From Candidatus Poribacteria bacterium (GTDB taxonomy: Bacteria > Abyssobacteria > SURF-5): 44,863 nt of DNA. Positions 39,953-44,863 of this stretch are shown piece after piece. Position 1 is the first letter of the stretch; each line of letters opens with the position of its first letter. Where the stretch lies: positions 1-44,863 of the forward strand of contig JACRIR010000047.1 of the NCBI GenBank assembly GCA_016215705.1, given 5' to 3'. The notes beneath the pieces were generated by a model. That model ran no database searches and was not told the origin of the DNA. It saw nothing but the letters and a program-made list of their open reading frames with translations. A program made the position numbers and the translations under genes.

Positions 39953-41953
39953 ATGAAGGACCTGATCTTTGAACCGATCCGCATCAATAAGCTTGAGATC
40001 AAGAATCGAATCTATATGCCGGCCATGCATCTGGGAATGGCGGCCGATTTTGAAGTTACCGATCAGATCACGAGTTTCTATGCGGAGAGGGCGCGGGGTG
40101 GCGCAGGCATGATTTGCGTGGGCTATCTCACCGTAGATGAGTATTCCGGCAACACGCAGAACATAGGCGGCCACAAGGACGAATTTATCCCGGGCCTTAC
40201 GCGCCTTGCGAAAGCCATAAAGGAAAACGGCGCGCGGGCCGCTGCGCAAGTCAACCACGCCGGCCGCTACAATCTCTCGTTTTTCCTGGGTGGAAGGCAA
40301 CCGGTGGCGCCTTCGCCGATTGCCTCGCGGATGACGCGGGAGACACCGCGCGAGTTGACGATTGACGAGATCAACCAGACCATCGATGCGTTTGCGCAGG
40401 CCGCGCTGAGAATCAAGAAGGCCGGATTCGACGCAGTGGATGTCCTGAGCGGCACCGGCTACTTGATCAGCGAATTCCTCTCTCCGCTTACGAATCAGCG
40501 GACCGACGAGTACGGCGGCTCCTTGGAGAACCGGATGCGGTTCGGGTTGGAGGTCGTGTGCGCCATCAGGAAGTTGCTGGGCAAGGACTACCCGCTCATA
40601 GTTCGTATGAACGGAAACGATTTCATGGCGGGCGGCCAGGGGCGGCTCGAATTGCAGGAATACGCCGTGGCGCTGGTTCAACACGGAGTGGATGCGCTGT
40701 GCATCAATGTCGGGTGGCACGAGGCCAGAGTCCCGCAGATCGTCTCGTTTGTTCCGAGAGGCGTATTCGGCTATCTGTCCAGAGGAATCAAGGAGAAGGT
40801 AAACGTGCCCGTAATCGCCAGCCACAGGATTAACGACCCGGCCACGGCGCGTCAGATGATAAGCGACGGCATGTGCGATATGGTCGCGATGGGACGGAGC
40901 CTGATTGCCGACCCACACCTACCCGAAAAGATGAAGACCGGCAAGGAAAACGAGATTGTTCACTGTATCGCGTGCGCGCAGGGCTGTTTCGATCACCTCT
41001 TCGAGTTGAAGTCGATCGAGTGCCTCTGCAACCCGAAGGCGGGTCACGAGAACGACCGGAGTATTCAGAGAGTCGAGAAACCCAAAAAGGTAATGGTAAT
41101 CGGCGGCGGTCCCGCCGGCATGAGCGCAGCGCTCGCGGCGCATGAACGGGGCCATTCGGTCACTCTTTATGAGAAAACCGACCGGCTGGGCGGGCAGCTT
41201 TTCCTGGCTTCTTCTCCGCCAGGGCGACAGGAGTTTCTCGAATTGGCCAAGGACCTTGCAAAACAGGTTGCGGTGAAGGGGGTCCGCGTCGCGCTCAATC
41301 GAACAGTGGATGCGGCGCTGATCGAGAAAGAATCGCCCGATGTCGTCATCCTAGCCACAGGTGGAGAGTCGATTACGCCGCCTATCCCGGGCATCAATCG
41401 CCCCAATGTGGTTCAGGCGTGGGACGTCCTGGAAGACAAGGTTGTTACAGGCCGCAAAGTGGTGATTATCGGTGGAGGCGCGGTAGGCGTCGAGACTGCG
41501 CTTTATCTCGCCGACAAAGGCACGCTCTCCGGAGATGCGCTCAAGTTCCTCATGGTCAACAAGGCCGAGACACCCGAAACATTGTTCGAGCTGGCCACTA
41601 AAGGAACGAAGGAAATCGTGTTGCTGGAAATGGTCGATCGGGTGGGCAAAGATATTGGCCGCTCGACGCGCTGGGGCATGTTGCAAGACCTTTCCCGTTT
41701 CGGCGTCAAGACCGATGTCGAGACACGGGCTCTCGAGATAACGGACACCGGAGTGAAGGTGGAGCGGGGTGACGGCACGGAAGAAATTGTTGCCGATACC
41801 GTGGTGATCGCGGCAGGCGCCAGGCCTTTTCATCCCTTGCAGGAAGTGCTTGATAGAAAAGGGGTTCCATGCGAAGTTGTCGGCGACGCCAAGCAGGTGG
41901 CTACCGCATTTGACGCGGTTCACCAGGGATTCCTTGCTGGAAGAGCGGTTTGA
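39953..41953 (+). CDS. FadH/OYE-family iron-sulfur flavoprotein (NAD(P)H:flavin oxidoreductase, enoate reductase type)
   Basis: 666 residues from ATG 39953 with GGAGGAAAG just upstream; E. coli 2,4-dienoyl-CoA reductase FadH has 672. Residues of about 1-330 form the old-yellow-enzyme TIM barrel (FEPIRINKLEIKNRI, QVNHAGRY, TDEYGGSLENRMRF, VAMGRSLIADP). The [4Fe-4S] ligands are in HCIACAQGCF and CLCNP (about 338-358). An FAD-binding GGGPAGMSAA lies near 383 and an NAD(P)H-type GGGAVGVETALYLAD near 506. The enzyme should use NAD(P)H to reduce an activated C=C bond, such as an enoate, dienoyl-CoA or related substrate; which one cannot be told. It stands alone between repeat-rich spacers. Confidence 0.92.
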   Translation: MKDLIFEPIRINKLEIKNRIYMPAMHLGMAADFEVTDQITSFYAERARGGAGMICVGYLTVDEYSGNTQNIGGHKDEFIPGLTRLAKAIKENGARAAAQVNHAGRYNLSFFLGGRQPVAPSPIASRMTRETPRELTIDEINQTIDAFAQAALRIKKAGFDAVDVLSGTGYLISEFLSPLTNQRTDEYGGSLENRMRFGLEVVCAIRKLLGKDYPLIVRMNGNDFMAGGQGRLELQEYAVALVQHGVDALCINVGWHEARVPQIVSFVPRGVFGYLSRGIKEKVNVPVIASHRINDPATARQMISDGMCDMVAMGRSLIADPHLPEKMKTGKENEIVHCIACAQGCFDHLFELKSIECLCNPKAGHENDRSIQRVEKPKKVMVIGGGPAGMSAALAAHERGHSVTLYEKTDRLGGQLFLASSPPGRQEFLELAKDLAKQVAVKGVRVALNRTVDAALIEKESPDVVILATGGESITPPIPGINRPNVVQAWDVLEDKVVTGRKVVIIGGGAVGVETALYLADKGTLSGDALKFLMVNKAETPETLFELATKGTKEIVLLEMVDRVGKDIGRSTRWGMLQDLSRFGVKTDVETRALEITDTGVKVERGDGTEEIVADTVVIAAGARPFHPLQEVLDRKGVPCEVVGDAKQVATAFDAVHQGFLAGRAV

Positions 41954-41960
41954 GCCTGTA

Positions 41961-41982
41961 GGGGCACGGCGCGCCGTGCCCC
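41961..41982. repeat. Perfect 22-nt palindrome after the flavoprotein gene
   Basis: GGGGCACGGC, central GC, then GCCGTGCCCC: a perfect self-complementary 22-mer seven nt after the stop codon, followed by CCTTAAGTT. It begins with the CTGTAGG leader typical of the REP-like family in this window and could also act as a terminator hairpin. A further GC-rich palindromic fragment (GGGGGCGACTTCATTCGCGC) follows near 42034. Confidence 0.7.
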
Positions 41983-42067
41983 CTTAAGTTCGTGATCGAA
42001 TGAATGCGGCCCCGGCGAAATGGGGGCTTGTGGGGGCGACTTCATTCGCGCGCGTGAGCAGCCCCTG

Positions 42068-42096
42068 TTGACCGTATCGGTTTCTTAGGATATAAT
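42068..42096 (+). promoter_or_regulatory. Sigma70-type promoter of the HIRAN-like gene
   Basis: TTGACC (42068-42073) and a perfect TATAAT (42091-42096) are separated by 17 nt. Transcription should begin near 42103, about 60 nt before the ATG at 42162. Confidence 0.8.
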
Positions 42097-42161
42097 TACG
42101 CCCGGATGGTTTTCTTTAGGTTAACCGATCAGCCCGAAACTCTGAAGACGGGAGGCAAGTC

Positions 42162-42479
42162 ATGTTAAGCGCAACAACGCAGTTGGAAATCTACACGGAA
42201 ATCCTGCCGGAGAGCCCTGACGAAGAAAAGGAGCTCAAGCGCTGTCGGCCCGGTGAAAGGCTTGCGCTTTGTTGCCTTTCTGACGCTAAGACGAGCGAAG
42301 GCGCCGTCGGGGTCAAACGCCTTTCGGGAGAAACTATCGGTTGCCTGGAGAAAGGCATTTGCGAGAAGATTTCTCCTATGCTCGGAGAAGGCGAGGTCGG
42401 CGCAATAGTTCTTCTGACTACCGGCGGGGGATTCTTCTCCAAACAGCCCCGGCACTGCTATATCAAGATTACTGCTTGA
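42162..42479 (+). CDS. HIRAN-like small protein
   Basis: 105 residues from ATG 42162 behind a GGGAGG ribosome site. The pattern CRPGERLALCCLSDAKTSEG, AVGVKRLSGETIGCL, ICEKISPMLGEGE and AIVLLTTGG resembles HIRAN domains (RVGDRLxLxREPxNPxDxxAVxVxxxxGxxIGYLPxxxAxxLAPLLDxG). HIRAN domains bind single-stranded 3' DNA ends or recognise damaged DNA and often occur fused to SNF2 helicases; stand-alone versions exist. There is no TM or signal. It has its own promoter 66 nt upstream and no coupled neighbour, so it is probably monocistronic. The similarity is moderate and the function uncertain. Confidence 0.6.
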   Translation: MLSATTQLEIYTEILPESPDEEKELKRCRPGERLALCCLSDAKTSEGAVGVKRLSGETIGCLEKGICEKISPMLGEGEVGAIVLLTTGGGFFSKQPRHCYIKITA

Positions 42480-42790
42480 GGAATGCTGTTTCTGGTTTCA
42501 AGGCTCCGGTTTCCGGTCGAAAATGCGAGTCATGAGCGACGAGCACTCCTTCCACCTTTTCCAAATGCTGTTCTTGACATTCCCACATCTTCCAGTAATT
42601 CGATTCCAAAATTCTCCTAGAGAAATCTTTCTCTTCCCGCCACCGAAAGAAACCCTCCTCTTTCCCCCCTTTGCAAAGGGGGGAGGGGGATTTATTCACC
42701 ATGTTTGCCTGAACCTCTGCTCCTTCCACAATCAACCCCGCGCAACGGGGTCAGGCGCCCGAAACGATGCTGTTTCCGCAAATAAAATGC
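42480..42790. other. Spacer with an inverted copy of the CCCCCTTTGCAAAGGGGG repeat
   Basis: The palindrome CCCCCCTTTGCAAAGGGGGG lies at 42664-42683, followed by AGGGGGATTT, so it is the reverse-oriented counterpart of the copy at 31779-31812. No gene is supported elsewhere in this spacer. Confidence 0.65.
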
Positions 42791-42819
42791 TTGACATCAA
42801 ATTGCAGCCGATATATATT
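42791..42819 (+). promoter_or_regulatory. Sigma70-type promoter of the zinc-binding membrane protein gene
   Basis: TTGACA (42791-42796), 17-nt spacer, TATATT (42814-42819). Transcription from about 42826 would give a 190-nt leader that contains a pyrimidine-rich tract (42940-43003) before the TAGGAGGG ribosome site at the gene. Confidence 0.75.
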
Positions 42820-43015
42820 AGAATATAGACACGCTTTTGCCTATGGGACTCGCGGAGTCGAGACTCACTCATTAGGAGCGCCTGATCACGCCTTTGGCGT
42901 GGTTAATTGTGAAAGAAAGGTAAGACATGGGAACCAGGGACGATTCTTCTTCCTTTTTGCATTTCCCCTTTACCCTTGCTCCTTTCGTCTTTCCCCTTTC
43001 TTAGGAGGGTCTTCG

Positions 43016-43753
43016 ATGAACTGCGCCACGCATCCCGACAAAGCCTCAGTAGGTTACTGCAAGAAATGCGGCAAGTTCGGCTGTGAGGAATGTCTCACCA
43101 AAGTGATCGTGACTGGAACCCCGGGCAAACAAACGCGGCCCACGGAAGCGCTGCTCTGCCACGACTGCCTTGCGAAGATAAGGCCCGATACTCCGGCTCC
43201 GCAAGCCGCAAAAAGCCGGAAATCGAGCGGGGCGCTTGTCGCGCGAAACCGAAAATCGGGAAAACGGCTGGCGCGTCCTCTGGTTGTGGCGTTCGTCGCC
43301 TTCGTAGTCGCCTTCGCACTGTTCATGGTGATTACGTTTATTGTGGGCATCAGCCCTTCCCGCCAACTCATGTCCGCCGACGAAGTCGTTACCGAGGCGC
43401 TTAATGCTCTTGCCACGGGTGACACCGACGACTTCCTCTCATGTGTGGACGTGGAGACCTTCATTTTCAGGATGGATTCCACCGGTCTGACACAAAGGGA
43501 CTACGAACAGGCCCACGGCAAGCAAAAAACAGAGCTCGAGGCCTCGCATAGCGCGTTGCTCGCGAGGGACCTTCTTATCGCTGCGAATCTCCAAAAACAA
43601 TTCGTGGTCAGCGCACAGGATATAAAAGAGAGTTCGGCCTCTTTTACGATCAAACCCTGGATACAGTTCGGAAGCAGACTGTATAAGCAGATACTGCTCG
43701 AGAAGAGAAAAGGCCAATGGAGAATATCCGGCCTCGCCTCGCCGGACTTCTGA
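43016..43753 (+). CDS. B-box-like zinc-binding, single-TM membrane protein
   Basis: 245 residues from ATG 43016, preceded by TAGGAGGG; the frame is open upstream but only through non-coding-like sequence. The N-terminus is a B-box/zinc-finger-like module (CATHPDKASVGYCKKCGKFGCEECL, read as C..H..CxxC..CxxC, with CHDC near residue 50). A basic linker follows, then one TM helix (VVAFVAFVVAFALFMVITFI, about 86-108). The C-terminal domain of about 130 residues (ADEVVTEALNALATGDTDDF ... KRKGQWRISGL) resembles small NTF2-like or DUF4878-type lipid/ligand-binding domains found in membrane-anchored bacterial proteins. Function is unknown. It is convergent with the nitrilase gene, with a strong hairpin between. 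Confidence 0.7.
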   Translation: MNCATHPDKASVGYCKKCGKFGCEECLTKVIVTGTPGKQTRPTEALLCHDCLAKIRPDTPAPQAAKSRKSSGALVARNRKSGKRLARPLVVAFVAFVVAFALFMVITFIVGISPSRQLMSADEVVTEALNALATGDTDDFLSCVDVETFIFRMDSTGLTQRDYEQAHGKQKTELEASHSALLARDLLIAANLQKQFVVSAQDIKESSASFTIKPWIQFGSRLYKQILLEKRKGQWRISGLASPDF

Positions 43754-43798
43754 GCGCGGTTGGCAATCTGACCTATAACCGAAAGCGTGCGAAATAGA

Positions 43799-43835
43799 AA
43801 ATTGGGGACACGATGTGGCATCATGTCCCCAATTT
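43799..43835. terminator. Bidirectional hairpin between convergent genes
   Basis: A 17-nt arm (AAATTGGGGACACGATG, 43799-43815) pairs with 43819-43835 at 16 of 17 positions around a TGG loop, with a T-rich tail on both strands. It sits between two convergent genes. Its AATTGGGGACA core is also a common dispersed repeat, so it may be a repeat serving as terminator. Confidence 0.7.
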
Positions 43836-43852
43836 TCTAGCAGACCCGAAGT

Positions 43853-43875
43853 TGTAGGTGCGAATTTATTCGCAC
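43853..43875. repeat. REP-like palindrome (GTGCGAATTTATTCGCAC)
   Basis: TGTAGG followed by the near-perfect palindrome GTGCGAATTTATTCGCAC, ending two bases before the nitrilase stop. It belongs to the same family as the elements at 30423-30497 and 31844-31891. Confidence 0.7.
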
Positions 43876-43876
43876 A

Positions 43877-44821
43877 TCAAGAGACTGACGCGGTTCTCAA
43901 AAGCCCTGCCTCGTTCACCTTCCGATAATATCTTCCCCCGTGGAAGTTTTGGTAGGTCCAGACAAAGCGGAACAGCCACGGAATATCCGGAATCCAAAAA
44001 CGGTCGGGGATTTTCTCGGTAGGCGCAACACGGCCGGGCATGATCGTGGCGGTTATGACTCCCTCACCATCCTCACACTTGAGTCGCGCCAGAATATTGC
44101 CCGTTCCATCCACGATTTGGGTTTCTCCCAGGAAGCGGGAGTCGTATCGCACACTTGGCAACCACGGTGTGTCGCAGACGAATCTGCCGGCGTGCGAGGC
44201 GTGAATCACCGGCGCGCCCACCATGCGCGCAAACCGTCCGGGCGTCTCATGAAGAATCTGCCTGTTCTTTTCGGATAGAGACGCAGGTATACCCCAACCG
44301 CGCGGGATGTCCCACCAGCACGTGCCGCCGACCACCATCTCGACCTTGCCCACGAGCCGCCGGGCCGTTTGCGCGCGCACATATTCCCAACAGAGCGCAG
44401 CTCCGACCTTTCCCGTCGGTGTATCGAGAATCCCCGCGTCATGGCCGCCGCGATAGTAGCAGTTCTCCCACATCGTGGGAATATCCTTGTCATGGGTTAC
44501 ATAGGCGCCATCCGGAAATACGAGGGCGAACGTATTGAAGCTGTCGTTTTCGCGTCTGCATATGAATGAGCCACCAACTACCGCCGAATATTTTTGGGCC
44601 ATTCTTTTCATCAGCGCAAGAGCAGGCCCCTCAAGAGGCAAAGCCGCTTTCAGTATAAGCGGATGAAACCCGACGCCCGAAGTGAAGAACTCGGGGAGTA
44701 TTGCCCACTTGGCGCCTTGCCTGAAAGCTTCTTCAAGCAATCGCTCTGCCTTGCGAAGATTCTCCGCCACGTTACCCAACTCGGCGCACATCTGAATTGC
44801 GGCGACTTTTATGGAATCCAC
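43877..44821 (-). CDS. Carbon-nitrogen hydrolase (nitrilase superfamily)
   Basis: 314 residues from GTG 44821 (AGGAGGC about 10 nt upstream, on the - strand). The catalytic triad of the superfamily is visible: Glu in WAILPEFF (about residue 44), Lys in THDKDIPT (about 111) and Cys in GAALCWEYVR (about 144). The enzyme hydrolyses a C-N bond of an amide, carbamoyl or nitrile substrate, or transfers an acyl group; the subgroup cannot be told from sequence reading. No signal peptide is seen, so it is cytoplasmic. The C-terminal extension (DIPWLFRFVWTYQNFHGGRYY) is longer than in minimal members. The gene is convergent with the zinc-binding membrane protein and nothing is visible upstream before the window ends. 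Confidence 0.9.
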   Translation of the reverse strand: MDSIKVAAIQMCAELGNVAENLRKAERLLEEAFRQGAKWAILPEFFTSGVGFHPLILKAALPLEGPALALMKRMAQKYSAVVGGSFICRRENDSFNTFALVFPDGAYVTHDKDIPTMWENCYYRGGHDAGILDTPTGKVGAALCWEYVRAQTARRLVGKVEMVVGGTCWWDIPRGWGIPASLSEKNRQILHETPGRFARMVGAPVIHASHAGRFVCDTPWLPSVRYDSRFLGETQIVDGTGNILARLKCEDGEGVITATIMPGRVAPTEKIPDRFWIPDIPWLFRFVWTYQNFHGGRYYRKVNEAGLLRTASVS

Positions 44822-44863
44822 CGTCTATCTGCCTCCTTGCATTTCCACTCGTGAACCTGTCCC

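Noticed and set aside
42767-43015. Upstream extension of the zinc-binding membrane protein
   Set aside because: It overlaps the promoter boxes and a pyrimidine tract; the ATG at 43016 follows TAGGAGGG and begins directly with the zinc-binding Cys.

Overview
The window looks like a contig piece from an uncultured Gram-negative bacterium that respires extracellular electron acceptors, in the style of Desulfuromonadota/Geobacter-like metal reducers, although the sequence alone does not fix the phylum. An outer membrane is implied by lipoproteins, a large beta-barrel and ExbB/ExbD/TonB. Several families of short palindromic interspersed repeats sit between genes, as in many environmental genomes.

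Region 1 (1-26946, all + strand) is an extracellular-electron-transfer island. Nine multiheme c-type cytochromes carry 85 CXXCH motifs by my count: 11 (5'-partial), 4, 4, 5, 11, 12, 5, 3 and 30. There are also a CX13CH, a CX3CH and a CX9CH candidate. Interleaved are five NHL/six-bladed beta-propeller proteins (mostly lipoproteins), a NapH-like membrane Fe-S protein, two TlpA-type thioredoxins (one fused to a CsgG/LPP20-like domain), an 806-residue outer-membrane beta-barrel, a complete ExbB-ExbD-TonB set, a CbcL-like fusion of multiheme c and diheme b cytochrome with a TPR tail, a DUF4177-like small protein and a 37-residue membrane microprotein. The tetra/pentaheme proteins have the layout of OmcE-type filament cytochromes and form repeating cassettes with NHL lipoproteins. 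A plausible route is quinol, then the CbcL-like protein, then periplasmic tri-, dodeca- and 30-heme proteins, then the barrel conduit, then OmcE-like surface cytochromes. The TlpA proteins would keep CXXCH thiols reduced for heme attachment. Many genes overlap by 1-32 nt, which suggests one or a few long operons.

Region 2 (26947-28918) is mostly non-coding: a probable gene remnant, a tRNA-Ala(GGC) on the - strand with its terminator, a pyrimidine-rich tract and a missed 51-residue zinc-ribbon microprotein. Region 3 (28940-34328, - strand) holds a DNA-repair pair like B. subtilis MrfA/MrfB (YprA/YprB) followed by a DacB/PBP4 D,D-carboxypeptidase whose N-terminus is invaded by an inverted-repeat element. 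About 1.2 kb of gene-free, purine-rich, repeat-laden DNA follows.

Region 4 (35461-39659, - strand) is the remains of an Ehr (energy-converting-hydrogenase-related) complex: a ferredoxin/NuoB-like small subunit with a probable frameshift, a NuoCD-like large subunit lacking all four Ni-Fe cysteines, and an N-terminally clipped antiporter-like subunit. The antiporter abuts an HTH-PTS-EIIA regulator cut off exactly at its active-site His. This looks like a deletion junction and a decaying locus. Region 5 (39953-44821) holds an FadH/OYE-type iron-sulfur flavoprotein, a HIRAN-like protein, a B-box-like zinc-binding membrane protein and a nitrilase-superfamily amidohydrolase, separated by palindromic repeats and two clear sigma70-type promoters.
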